Source: Oasisia sp. SBJ-2009 (Eukaryota; Annelida; Polychaeta; Sabellida; Siboglinidae). From it: 64,000 nucleotides of DNA. Of the stretch, positions 26,133 through 54,644 are shown one piece after another (the first letter of the stretch is position 1; the number at the start of each line of letters is the position of its first letter). The notes under the pieces are model-generated. The model was not told the DNA's origin. It saw nothing but the letters and a program-made list of their open reading frames with translations, and ran no database searches. A program made the position numbers and the translations under genes. Where the stretch lies: the NCBI GenBank assembly GCA_964017155.1, contig OZ024855.1:5242190-5306189 (forward strand), given 5' to 3'.

Positions 26133-29100
26133 CTGCCAAACAACAGCCACAAGGTGTCAGCAAACACGGACAAACAACAATCACAAGGTGTCAACAAACA
26201 CGGACAAACAACAACATGTCAGCAAACACGGATAAACAACAACCACAAGGTGTCAGCAAACATGGACAAACAACAACCATAAGGTGTCAGCAAACACGGA
26301 CAATCAACAACCACTGGGGGTCAGCAAACACGGACAAACAACCACTACAATGTGTCAGCAAACACGGATAAACAACCACAAGGTGTCAGCAAACACGGAC
26401 AAACAACAACCACAAGGTGTCAGCAAACACGGACAAACAACAACCACAAGGTGTCAGCAAACACGCACAGGGAATATTATTTAAAAGCGACGGTGTCTGT
26501 TCCTCTGCCCATATTACTCCGTGGTCAGATCTGGCAGTGCGCCTGCTCTACTGATCATGACAAATAGAATATGAATGAACATCGAAGGGTATTGCGGTTA
26601 TTTCGACCTGCGGATATTCGGATATTGCCAAGAAAACGTGCTTTGAAACTGTTTTAAATATGCGTCTGTGGTTTTCATATTTCAAATCGCGATCATTGTC
26701 GTGGGCTTACACTACAGCGGAGGGCTGTCTTAAAAAAATAAATTAATCGGCCCCACATCTGAAGTACCAGAAGAACATAATTATCTGGATCGATGCATTG
26801 TTATTATAAAACGGAAGCCTGTTCTTACATATCGCAGAGCGTAGTCCTTAAGACTACTTAGAACACTTCGTGATGTACTCCTTGGTCAATTTGTCCAAGT
26901 GACACCATCTTGACTGCTCTTGGAAGGTTTTTGCAACGACGCAGTGGATCCGCGAATAGGGTATAAATGCTGCACAATGTCAAGCAACTGAATATGACGT
27001 ATATAGAACTTCGTGGCTCGCAAAAAGCGATATTGATAATGTTCTGCACCTCAACTGATAAATCAGTTTTATTCACATATTTACAACTAGCAGTATCACT
27101 TGCCCTTGCGGTAACCTTCATAACAGATCACCTGCTTCCAGTGATAATATCGATGGGTGATAACCTCGATGGCAGGACAACTGCCCCCATCAATAATACA
27201 TTAGCTGCCTCCATCGATAACTTCAATAATTAATCGGCTGCGCCTTGCAATAACCTCGATGTTTTTCAGTTGCTCCCTGCAATAACCTGGAAGGCAGGTG
27301 GATCAGCTGCCACGGCAGTAACGTCAACGGTAGATCAGTAACCCCCTCCTGCCGTCCTAAGCCTGCCGACCGGCCGTGCAGTAATTGCCGACCGAGTCGT
27401 GTTTCGATGTCGCTGTCTTGACGCGAGGTGTGTTCGCGTTGTAAGCCGATGCCGGCAGCGCTGGGCATTTCAAATAGGCTACTTATTCCAGGACAAACCA
27501 ATTATTTTGTAAATACATATGAAGACAAAAGTAAGCGGATAACGATACTGTTGTGTTTTGTGCTGTTCAATTAGACCGTGAGCGTTTCTCATTGGGCTGG
27601 GTGCCAACAATACATAAATAAAATTACGAATATGTAGGGTATTATAAAACTAACGTATTGACGTGTCTAAAGCGACGCATCGAAACGCATCGAGGAGGAA
27701 GAGCTGTTGTTGTTGTTGTTGTTGTTGTTGTTTTTGTTTTTGTTGTTTTAAAAAACCGTAAACCTATACAATCTTAAGTATGTCACCAGATGATTGGATA
27801 TTATTATATTTGTGAATTGTTAGCAGGAAGAATGTGTTAGTGAAACGCAAAGACAGTTTGCAAGGTCAAGATGTTTAGCGCACCCTCGTGATGCTCTTAC
27901 TACACCGAGAGTTTGTGTTGTACGCGTGCTTGCATGCGTGCGTGCGTTCGTTCCTGCGTGCGTGCGTACGTGCGTGCGTGCGTGCATGCTTGGCCAGACC
28001 CACCTCCACTGTCGGACAGCGTGCGCTTTGGCGAGCCCCGACTGCGCATGGTCACGGGGTAGGGGTTGATGACGTCACTGGGTGAGACGGACAACGCCGA
28101 GAAGCTGGTGGTGAAGACTTGTTCCCCGGCCAGACCCAGCGGACCGCCCTCGCCTGGACGACACGCAACAGCTCAAGTACAAATAAAAATATATAAACAA
28201 ACACGGTTATTTAAACTTTCATCACACATTTCTTCAGGTGAATCACGTTCAAGTAAAACTTGAAATGGCTATGCTTGAGGCTAATTAGGATATGGGGAAT
28301 ACGCCAATTATGTAGCACTTCACAATATAATGTTTAGCAACACGTAATGGGTTTAAAATAGTTTTAGCATTGCGACATAAATCTTTCCGTTTTTCTGTTA
28401 TAAAAGAACGCATCTTCAACGTAAATTATTATGCAACTAATCGTTTCACACAGCACGGGAATCGTAGTTCGAGGATCCCCGGCTTTTACAAATGATAGGC
28501 CAAACTAATTCGGTTCGAGCCGATGCATGAATTATGCAGTTGATAGACAGGAAACTGCATCCGCGTGTCACGTGATAGAAACTTCCGGTGTAGCGGTGTT
28601 TTGTACCGTGTAGGGCATTGTGTTGTGTGTGTAACACCGCGTGTGTTTGTTGTACATAGCGTTCATGGCGTCGCAGCTGTCGTGGCAGTTTTTATGCTGT
28701 GTTCTAATCATCTCGCCGTGTTCCAGTTTGTAACCCGTCCGTAACAAATGGGGTACTATTTACAAGTGGTAAAGTCGGGTGCTTGTGAACTTCCGAGTTG
28801 ACCAAGTCGTATTCAAGGTAATTACATATGCGATCCAAAACGTTGTATACACATTGCTCGGTGAAGGACGAACGCTTTAACTCTTTTGTAATTTACCTTC
28901 AAATTACTCTACATTGACATTAATCTTGTTTTAGTTATTTAATATATTTATCTATTTATACACTATTTACACAGTTTAATTATTTTTAATTTTACACATT
29001 GAAGTTATAGTTTTATTGATCTACTTTATGTAGGTATAAATTAAACGGCACACAATGGTTCACCTCGCCTGTCATCTCCTTCCGCCAGATGGCGCTGTTC

Positions 29101-29307
29101 CACCTGCAGTCGTTCCAGCTGCGCCTCCAGGTCGCGCTGTTCTCGCGAGAGTCTCGCCTGGGTCGTCCGTTTCTGTTGGTCGAGCTGCCGAATGCGCGAG
29201 TCGAACCGTGTCGTCTCGAGACTGTTGCGCTGCACCACTCGCCGCAGACTTCCGGTCATCTCGCCCGCCTGGGGGCGCTGCGAAGTCTCGGAGGAGTTCG
29301 CCGTCAT
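25192..29307 (-). CDS. Unrecognised coiled-coil, Ser/Arg-rich protein (444 aa, three exons)
   Basis: Exons on the minus strand are 29307-29064, 28153-28004 and 26132-25192. All junctions are phase 1 with GT-AG ends (donors GAG|GTGAAC and GGAG|GTGGGT; acceptors GTCCAG and TTGGCAG), and the lengths sum to exactly 445 codons. The ATG is preceded by an in-frame TAA three codons upstream. Exon 1 encodes a Gln/Arg/Glu-rich coiled coil (residues about 25-80, e.g. LSREQRDLEAQLERLQVEQ). Exons 2-3 are disordered, Ser-rich, with repeated basophilic RSHSL-type sites (SRSHSLKER, SRSHSLRGS) and a Pro-rich TPPPSPKPS. There is no enzyme or membrane domain. A cytoplasmic scaffold or cytoskeletal adaptor is possible, but that is inference. 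The exons are much richer in GC than their surroundings. A donor-like GT at the end of exon 3 (CGT|GTGAGC, overlapping the stop) leaves open further 3' exons. Confidence 0.75.
26133..26470. repeat. 34-bp minisatellite in intron 2, abutting the exon 3 acceptor
   Basis: About ten copies of a unit containing AAGGTGTCAGCAAACACGGA followed by CAAACAACAACCAC. The most exon-proximal copy provides the pyrimidine tract and CAG acceptor of exon 3 on the minus strand. Confidence 0.93.
26471..28003. other. Intron 2 of the coiled-coil gene; degenerate repeat at 27120-27330
   Basis: 27120-27330 contains loosely repeated GATAACCTCGATG/CTGCC units. A (TTG)n run is at 27708-27740 and (TGCG)n at 27925-27990, directly after the exon 2 donor. 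No further exon was found. Confidence 0.5.
28004..28153 (-). CDS. Coiled-coil/Ser-rich gene, exon 2
   Basis: 150 bases, phase 1 to phase 1, 50 codons. Includes the segment SPSDVINPYPVTMRSRGSPK. Acceptor GTCCAG|GC; donor GGAG|GTGGGT. Confidence 0.75.
28154..29063. other. Intron 1 of the coiled-coil gene
   Basis: 28560-28735 is locally CpG-richer, with an ETS-like ACTTCCGG and, on the plus strand, a 22-codon hydrophobic frame at 28665-28733 (MASQLSWQFLCCVLI). It could be an internal or divergent promoter with a signal-peptide exon, but no continuation was found. Confidence 0.3.
29064..29307 (-). CDS. Coiled-coil/Ser-rich gene, exon 1 (ATG)
   Basis: 244 bases, 81 codons plus one base. The start is fixed by an in-frame stop just upstream. 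Donor GCGAG|GTGAAC. Confidence 0.75.
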
Positions 29308-29480
29308 CGCGTTGCCTTAGTTCAATCTTATGACATTCGCGTTGTTTAGCGATTTACACTAATGACAGAGTGTGTGGCGAGTACACGTGACGTCCGTTGA
29401 GACGGGACGGCGTGTTGGTAGTACACTTCCGGTCGCCATTCGTATGCAGCGTGCGTTCGTGCGTGCGCGCGTAAATGCGA
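29308..29480 (-). promoter_or_regulatory. Probable TATA-less promoter of the coiled-coil gene
   Basis: GC/CpG-rich relative to its surroundings. It has an ETS-type ACCGGAAGTG and an adjacent GGCGACC/GAATGGC element on the minus strand (about 29425-29445), plus a (TGCG)n stretch. Position, directly upstream of the ATG, is the main argument. Confidence 0.4.
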
Positions 29481-29935
29481 CAGTACGGACGTTTGTACAA
29501 AAGCCAGTTTTCAGTGTTTTTTTTTCTAATCCAACAAACTTCGTACAAAGCAGTAAATACGTGCGCATCTACAGCCAGCTTTATGGCGTGTTTTTCTTAT
29601 TCAAATATAATGGCACGCGGACACTATAAGTATAAGTGTTCCTGGTTGATTTGCGACATGCACCACAGAGTGGCGCCACAGTCGTTGACTGCAATAGGTA
29701 TGGCAGACAGGACGGGTGGATGTTGACTTCAATATATGGCGACAGAAGAAAGAAAACATCAGCGAATTGGGGCTGACTACGCAGGACCACGGCCGAAAGC
29801 ACTGCTCAACGATCACCTACAAACAGTGACATTATAATACTTTTTATAATAAAATGCAAGTAGGGACTATAACGTTTAGTTACACGAACACATTTCTAGG
29901 TAAGCGCACCTGTAAACGCATTCAAGCCACGCCAA

Positions 29936-30478
29936 ACATGCGCAACCCATACGTAAACACACGCAACCAATACGTAAACACACGCAACCAATACGTAAAC
30001 ACACGCAACCCATACGTAAACACACGCAACCCATACGTAAACACACGCAACCCATACGTAAACACACGCAACCCATACGTAAACACACGCAACCCATACG
30101 TAAACACACGCAACCCATACGTAAACACACGCAACCCAGCCGTAAACACACGCAACCCATACGTAAACACACGCAACCCATACGTAAACACACGCAACCC
30201 ATGCGTAAACACACGCAACCTATGCGTTAACACACGCAATCCATACGTAAACACACGCAACCCAGCCGTAAACACACGCAACCCATACGTAAACACACGC
30301 AACCCTTCCGTAAACACACACAACCCATATGTAAACACACACAACCCATCTGTAAACACAAGCAACCCATCCGTAAACACGCACCACACATCCATAAACA
30401 CGCAACTCATCCGTAAACATACACAACGCACCCCTAAACACAAGCACCCTTCCAGTAAACATATAAACACGTGAACGT
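29936..30478. repeat. 21-bp minisatellite, array 1
   Basis: About 25 units of CGTAAACACACGCAACCCATA. The period of 21 keeps frames open on both strands and gives an NPYVNTR heptapeptide frame without other signs of coding. Confidence 0.97.
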
Positions 30479-30942
30479 ACCCATAAACCTATCCGTGGCT
30501 AAACACATACAACCTACCCGTAAACACAAGTACACTCCCATATGCACATAAACCAACCCATAAACCCAAGTAACCTACCCGTAAACAAATTCAACCCACC
30601 AATAAAGACACGCAACCCACCCATAAACAAACACAACCCACCCGTAAACATACATAACCCACCCATAGACATACGCAACCCACCCGTAAACATACATAAC
30701 CCACCCATACACATATGCAACCCACCAGTAAAGACGTGATTCAACAAACCTATAACACAAGCAACCTACCCGTAAACACATGCAGCCCACCCGTAGACAC
30801 ACACAGCCGACCCGTAGACACACACAACCCACCCGTAAACACCCACAACCCACTCGTAAACACACAAAACCCACCCGTAAACACACACAACCCACCCGTA
30901 AACACATACCCATCTACGTGCAACCATAACACACCACCGTGA
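30479..30942. repeat. 21-bp minisatellite, array 2 (diverged)
   Basis: Related units (CCCGTAAACACACACAACCCA) with more divergence and occasional CATA variants. Same ancestry as array 1. Confidence 0.93.
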
Positions 30943-31785
30943 ACTTACATCCTTAAAATTTACTTTAAATATATTCAACTCACTCTATTATACACGCTTT
31001 CTCTCTTTACAGAACTACGAGTCAAGAGCAAACCATAAATTAGTACAGTTCTGCGCATAACTAAAACTGCCTACCTGGACGCCGAACCAAGTGAAACGTG
31101 AACACTTTCTTTCCGAACTACTCAATCAATGCGACAACAAGGCGCACCCGAACGTGGTGCTGACTACGACAGACGATAAGCTGTCACTTTCTGTGGCCTG
31201 GAGTGTTCGCTCCGTCGAAGGCACTTCGCCAGGCAATATCAGCCCCACTAACCGTGTTTGTTTTCGTCATTAATTCGGAAAGGAGAGCGGCCAGTCAATT
31301 ACATCTCAGTCACGCGTTAATTAATTAATTGTGAGCGAGAACGTGTCCGTGTTTCGACTCAGCTCGCGTGGCATTAATCCGTCATGTCAGCGACCCCGCC
31401 CCGCGCCAGTATTCGGGGCAAGTTGGAGAGTATATTAACTAACAGATTTGGTTAACTAATAGCAAAGCGAACGGCGCCCCGTGAAACTGTCTGCGAAATG
31501 CAAGATGGCTACCCCTAGTTCGATGACGACAAAGTATACGTACACATTCTGTATTGTTTACGTGATACGAATGTAATGTATCAAACTGTATTCTATCACC
31601 AAATTAAATAGGTTAACTATTGGGCGTTGTAACAGTATCCCCGGCTAGGTGCCGACGTCTACTTGCCTCGCACTATGTTCACTCGCTTCGTTGGATCGTT
31701 GGCCTCTGGTCTACAAAAATGGAATGTATCAAAATGTAAATTTATATGAAAAGCACTTTTTATTCGCAACTTGCATTGAGTATAA
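30943..31785. other. No gene seen
   Basis: A YY1-like CAAGATGGC lies near 31500. No exon was recognised. Confidence 0.4.
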
Positions 31786-32106
31786 AAAGGTAAGTTTTTA
31801 TATAGCGCAGTATCCAGTCCTCAGAATGGCTCAAAGCACTTTACACTTTACTCCCTGGCAGAACTGTTCAATCAAACGCCATCACGACTTCTCTGGGAAG
31901 CATCTAGCCACGCTGCAATTAATACGCGAAGGCTGTTCGTACAAATATCCACCACTATCTATAGCCAGTTACTCATTCTGAGTGAACTGGAGCAACGTAG
32001 TTTGAAAACAACTTTGCCACGATTTGACACCGCAGTACAGAATTCGTACACGAATTATCTTAGTCGAGAGTCGGAAGCTCTACCCCTGAACCACTGCGCT
32101 CTAAGG
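31786..32106 (-). mobile_element. tRNA-derived SINE, minus strand
   Basis: On the minus strand the head has A-box-like sequence TGGTTCAGGGGTAGAGC (about 32080-32096). The tail (31786-31850) contains GTGCTTTGAGCC and GGACTGGATACTGCGCTATA. About 75% similar to 41646-41975. The B box is degenerate here. Confidence 0.78.
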
Positions 32107-32471
32107 AATAGTATGCTGATATTGAAATATAAAAAAGTCCTTCCTGCCCCCTTTTGATCACGTTTTGAGTATATTTTCTGTACAGGTTGTTACGAAGCCT
32201 AGCGACCGTTGTGATGTCAAGGTAAAAACGGACGCCAAGCGTGCCTAGACATTTAGCACGGCGCAACGAACGGCAAATGGTCCTTAAGCAGGCTTAGTCA
32301 CTCGAGTTCACAATGAACAGATTTCATATGGTTGACCCAGTACTTAACAAAGAGCATTAAGGTGACGTATATGGGTCGATATTTGACAAATGGCCCAGCA
32401 CTCGGTGTGTTAACGCACTGAATATATATACCTGTCAAAATAATGTATTGAATATATGTGTCAGGGTCATG

Positions 32472-32660
32472 TCAGATATTTCTTGTATACCAGGTCAAAT
32501 AAAAACAAGGCATAGGCAGCGTCTGGGCTACATTAGCCGCGCATAAAAAAACGTGATGTAATTGGGCCCTACTTTGAAGTGACGCTGCACGCGGCACGCG
32601 ATATCAGACGGAGAATGCAGGACTTTGGCTTCACTGACACAGCAGGTATACCAGGCACAC
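32472..32660 (+). repeat. Dispersed repeat F, copy 1
   Basis: Shares ordered blocks with 34885-35072, such as CCCTACTTTGAAGTGA and CACGCGGC/ACACGGCAT, at roughly 70%. Class unknown. Confidence 0.55.
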
Positions 32661-34884
32661 TAGTCGCTATTCCGTCGTCGCTTTTAGTGGCAGCTCCATT
32701 ACGAAAAACTCTACTATTAACATTACAGATGGTTTTGAGAGATTAATTGTTCTTAACAACACAAATAGTGAAATACTACCGACACAAAACTACCACTCCT
32801 GTCGTACAAACACGATACCAAACTAAGTTTATGAAATCTGTAGGTTTTAGTGTTAAATATGTCGTGTTTTCTAATAATTTTACTAACTTTTACGAAGCCA
32901 TAAACCTATTCTTCTATCCATTTAAAACGCAGCGTTTATTTCTGGTTTCTCCGTTTCACACCAATATTTTAGATCCTACTTTCAATGGTTGATTACACTT
33001 TACAACAATAAGGCTATGCAAAAATTGTGGCCTCTGCCAGTTCCGGGTTATATAGTTGTTTGTCTCAATTAGAATATCTCCATTGTTGTTAAGGGGTCTA
33101 TGCCACATGTTTTCATAACGTTACTAACTTCCTAGTTCATTGCTCTCTCCAACGATGGCTTTCCCTTTGCTGCATACAAAATCGTGTTTCATCTCAAAAA
33201 ATTGTAGGGCTAGTACTGGGTTTTTTTCTAGTTTAAGAAAACATGCCATGGAGCTGTGCCGGTGATCCGGGTAACCCCGCCTCCTACACCGATAGGTCAC
33301 GTGGCCTTTAGGCGGACACCCCAATGAGTCTATAACATACCTGTTTAGCAGTCGATCACAATCGATCCAGGTAATATCAAACTAGCAAAAACAGTTGGCG
33401 AATATAACTCTGACTTAGACAGGTTTGACACCACTGAGAAGAGTATTCAAAACGTTTTGAAATGAAAGTGTGCGCGCGCGCGTGTGTGCGTGTGCATATG
33501 TAGTTACGTACGTGCATGCGCGTGTCTATGTCTATGTCATAATTCGCAAAACCCCGAAGGTCATTACGCCAATGTGGGTGGGGGTGGGTCATGTTTGGAA
33601 GTACTACACTGAATTGAAACGTTTGCTCAGTCTTGATATAATAATGTCCACCGTGGAGGCAGACACAACTGTTTCGGACAGCCCGTTACAATTCTTTATT
33701 GTTCTATTAGAACAACTGTTAGTACATACCTGAGTTCTAGCCGGTATCTGAATAAAAGTAATCGTTTACTATGGCTACGCGTGTTGTTGACTGAATGAAC
33801 AAGGTGTTTTGCAAAAGACATTTCTTTCTGTTTCTTGGTGTATGTCTTTATAAAATAATGTTAGACGGATTATCTCTCTGCGTCGTTCTGGAGAGTCCCA
33901 CGTAAGGTCTTGCATCATCAGAGTTACACTGTTTTCTCAACTGTTATTACCCTTTACAAATGTTGCCGCTCAGACGCATACTCGTTTTTCCGTACCTGTG
34001 CACATACACAGATGCAGGCGCAAGTACACATACTTAATATTCTGTCATGTTTTATTGTGAGCCTAAGCCATCAATAAACCAGGGTTTGTTTAGTCCCAGT
34101 AATGCACTGGCGTCGGTGAGACTGGCGGCTAATACATTTCTTCGGGTGATTTTTTACGGAGCAAGTAATTTCCAAGTACAATACAGGCAACACGCACAGC
34201 GACTGCTAATAGCTTGCATCGACTTTCTTTTTTATCGTGAGCATGTGTCTGAATGCCATTACATCTACAGTGTATTGCCGATGTGATTGAAATATGGCTC
34301 TGGAGTTACTATAAATAACAGGCATTCTTCGCAGGTGACTTGCCAATTTATTGGGTCTGTCTAAAAAGTTGTAAACCTATTGCGTTTTCTCAATCTAATT
34401 TTTCACGAGCCACAAAAAAATACAGTTGATGCGTTAAGTGACTGTATACATCACTCGACCGATTTGTTGTGTAAATTGCGTAATGCGGATATAACAACTG
34501 CCCCAGGCCTGCCGATTCTTGGTTACAGCGACAACCAGACCGTGAAACGTTTACCGAGTTCTTCTCTTCTCACTGAATTGAGCAAGACACAGTATCGAGG
34601 TAACATAAGATAAGGCGCTCATGCACGGCTTAAGAATGAAGATTTGAATGAGCTACTAAAGTTGTATTTTCATTGGTATCAATATGTTTACTTGGAAGCG
34701 TGTATAAAGCGCCATGTATCCGGGTTAAACACCTGATGAAACAGGCATCTAGTATTTTAACTGTTTCAACCGTCACACCTACTTTCGTTGTCGACGATGT
34801 CACTTCAACTGAATTTGTCATTTATGTGAGCAGTTAAGGGCTGACGATAATTAATTGTTATATTTGTCAAGTCTGCGGGACTGT
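32661..34884. other. No gene seen
   Basis: AT-rich, with a short CG/TG run at 33468-33525. No supported exon. Confidence 0.45.
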
Positions 34885-35072
34885 CATCATCAGGTCATAT
34901 ATTTATTGTATAGCAGGCCGAACAAAAACAACCCAATAAGCACCGTCTGTGCTGCGTTAGCCTAAAATGTGATATAATTAGACCCTACTTTGAAGTGAGG
35001 CGGCACACGGCATCAGAACGAGATTGCACGACTTTTGTTTAATTGATACAGCATATATATAACAGACACACG
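34885..35072 (+). repeat. Dispersed repeat F, copy 2
   Basis: Partner of 32472-32660 in the same orientation. Confidence 0.55.
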
Positions 35073-36305
35073 TCATAATATATCCGTCAAATATTCCCCT
35101 ACAATGACTAGGCAGTGTGCTAAGAAGGTTATCTATTGTGACAAACCCTACGTCGGCTTCATACCGTTTTTGTCTGTACACGGCCCCTTGAAAGAATATG
35201 TTTCATGCCCCACGTTTGTTTAGTTGACCATCTACACTTGTCACGCTCTCACTGAGTGCGGTTATGTTATACATGAGCCATCTGGATGTGACACATGGCC
35301 AGTGAGGACCGTCCTCTGTCGCTGAAGCGTAATCCACAAGTGTGCACACATTCCACGGTCAGCTGTGACGTGTAGCACCTCTGGTTTCTGCTGTGTATTT
35401 TAGACCGATCGGTGGGATCCAGACCTGTTGTGATGCGTTCGCCAGAGAGGGTTGACCCAGACAATGTTTAGGGGACATTTTCTAGCCCCTTCCTCTCTGT
35501 GTGATGGCGAGCAGAGGGCTGCTCAATCGCTCATGGTGCTGCCGAATTCCATTGATGATTCCTACCAATGGACAACGACCATGTGGCCTGAGTTACCTGT
35601 AATCCAGTCGTACGCTAGTCTATCTTAACCTGCTGCTCCGGCGCTAATCCATCGCCATAGGATTGTCTTGTAGCGGAATTACGAGAGTGGTGAATATAAC
35701 TTGCGAATGAAGTATCTTTTAATGAGTGAGATCAGCGGCCATCTTGAAAAATGGCCACAATCTTGATTTGTTAATCTTGATTTTTTTTTTATTGGCCAAC
35801 GGTCTATTTTAATAAGTACTCCCAAATGAGCATTCTTTTCAATTTTGGCGATTGTATCACAAAGTTAACGATTCGGCCAAAATTTGCACTTATCTGCTCC
35901 ACTATAGACTCTAACCTTATAGTTTCCCCCGCCACTACCGCAGCGAACTAGACGTAATTGCTGCGTGTGGTGAAGCGAGATTGTGCATCAGAACGTCGAT
36001 AATGTAGATTTTTTATTAGATCGATGAGATATCAAGAATGTTCACACACACACCCTTCAACCAATCTTAATTGCACCACGAGGCCCTCAGGGTGTCGCAT
36101 GTAATCTTATCGGGTCTTATCTATTTCTCCGAACAGAGATACAGAGGGCGCCTTGTAGACTGAATATACGTAACGTTACATATTGATGCGATCGACACAT
36201 TGACTTGGGTTGACAGATTCGCCCTTCGTTTGCCATCGGCGCTCAGGCCACTGTCGCCAAATATTATGATATGCCTCTATCCCTCGCTCCTTCCATGATG
36301 TTAAA
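35073..36305. other. No gene seen
   Basis: No exon, RNA gene or repeat was recognised beyond short homopolymers. Confidence 0.4.
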
Positions 36306-36748
<443 letters not shown>

Positions 36749-37345
36749 CTTTCTCTTTCTCTCTTACTCCTCATTCACTCCATCAATCATTCCTTTACTC
36801 ACTCACTCTTTCACTCACTCTTTCACTCCTCCCTCCCCCCTCCCTCCCGCCCGCCCGCCGCCCGCTCGCCCTCCCTCCCGACACCCTCTCTCCTCCCTCC
36901 CAATCTCGCTCCCTCCCACCATCCCACCCTCCCTCCCTATCTCCCGAATTCATTATCCCACCCTCTCTCCTCCTTCCATATCTCCCTCCGTCCCACCCTC
37001 ACTTCCTCCCCCCACATATCTCCCAACCTCCCTCCCACCCTGTCTCCCTCTCGTTCTCTCCCCCCTCCCTCCCTCCCTCCCTCCCTCCCTATATGCTTAT
37101 CTCCCTCCCACCCCCTCCCTATATGCTTATCTCCCTCCCACCCCTCCCTCCCTCCCTCCATCCCTCCCTATATGCTTATCTCCCTCCCACCCCCTCCCTC
37201 CCTCCCTCCCTCCCTCCCTATATGCTTATCTCCCTCCCACCCCCTCCCTCCCTCCCTATATCCCTCCCTCCTTCCCTCCCTCCCTATATGCTTATCTCCC
37301 TCCCACCCCCTCCCTCCCTCCCTCCCTATATCCCTGCCTCCCATC
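36749..37345. repeat. Pyrimidine-rich tract with about 46-bp tandem units
   Basis: Almost pure C/T. From 37040 to 37335, units of CCTCCCTATATGCTTATCTC plus CCTCCCACCCCCT spacing repeat five to six times. The complementary strand has many GGGAGGG runs. Confidence 0.95.
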
Positions 37346-38530
37346 ACCACCGAAATTTGAAACCGTAGTGGGGTGTGGGGTGATTTAAAACTGAATAATT
37401 CTTATCCCATGTACAAAGAAAGGGAACTTTTTACTGTAATGGTAAAGACACGAAAAATCCAAGTGAGAAAGGCGAATAAAATATTGGACAGTCTTGCAAT
37501 AATTGTATGGTAGGAATGCAGCTTCATAGAGCTGTTTCAACGTGCACACCCAAGTGGGGTGGAGGGCAGTGACCCTCGACCCCTGCCCTAGACACAGCAT
37601 CTAGTCGAGGAATGCTTTATCATAGTTTTTGATCGTTCTGCCGACGTCAGCGCACCTAGACGCTGTATAGGTCGTCATGATTACACGCGTCATGAACTTA
37701 CATAACGACCTCGTTGTGACTAAGACGAGTGCACTTACGTGCGTATTTAACTGATTGCTTAGGCTTAGAACTTCGGTAATAGGCAGAACTAAGAACACGT
37801 CTATTCGTTCCAAGAAAACATATTTAATTTTGTTCTTGTGATTTGTAGCGGCAGGTACCAGTTCACGATTGCTCAGTGTTTCATTATGTGATTATCTTTA
37901 CCTGCCTTACAACAAACAGGTGATATCCAATTTAAAAAGTCATGCGAAATCTTACTCGTTATGTATTTTTTTTACATAAATTAACTACTAAATTCTTGCT
38001 GTCGGTAAAAATATCACTGAAAGACTAAAACTAACCAAACTAAACGAAAAGTTATATAAGAATTACTTTGAAACCTCCACTGAGATTATAATGAGCCTTA
38101 ATTAAGGAAAATTCCTGGTTACACAAAATCTGTTAAATTAAAGGACTAATTTCAAAACACGAACAGTCAACCCGTATTACCGATAACACTGTTTCGACGA
38201 CAAGTCAGTGACAGTGTCCCACTGACGTGTCGTGGTGGTAACACCTTTCATGTATACCAGGAGAAAAATCGATTTTAGAATCAGGCTTATGAGTTCTTAG
38301 GAATGTCAGTGATATGGCCTCCAGGTTCAACGTACAGATGGTCATTAACATTGCACCAAGTACACCTTCCTACTCTCGTTGAGGCATGGTTAAATTGATG
38401 TATGCAGAGAACTGGGCTAATCCACACAGTCATTAAAGAGCACTACTGGAATTTGGCGATGTCATTCCAACACAGAGAGCCGTCATATAAACGTAACATT
38501 ATCTCCCGGTGATGACAGGGCGATGTTGTC
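37346..38530. other. No gene seen
   Basis: AT-rich upstream region of the receptor gene; no exon is recognised. Confidence 0.45.
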
Positions 38531-38715
38531 GGTCGACACACGGCCCCGGCCCCGGCCCGTAGAGCGAGCTACGGCCGGGGCGGGCGGGCGAGGCGCCGTG
38601 CCGGTCGGCTGCGCAATGTCACCGGCGCGTGTCGGACGGTGAAAGCCGTGCACAGCTGTGTCATATTCGTAACGACAGTCGTCGCGACGGTTGTGCGTGT
38701 GTGAGTGTCGTCGTT
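38531..38715 (+). promoter_or_regulatory. CpG-rich probable promoter/5' UTR of the lectin-WSC receptor gene
   Basis: A local CpG island upstream of the ATG, with GC boxes (GGGGCGGGCGGGCG at 38577-38590). A hairpin-forming pair, cccggcccgtag and ctacggccgggg, sits at about 38551-38580. No TATA box is seen. Confidence 0.5.

Positions 38716-54644
<15,929 letters not shown>

Noticed and set aside
29475..29816. Open frames on both strands upstream of the coiled-coil gene
   Set aside because: No domain, no splice continuity, and no bias distinguishing them from non-coding sequence.
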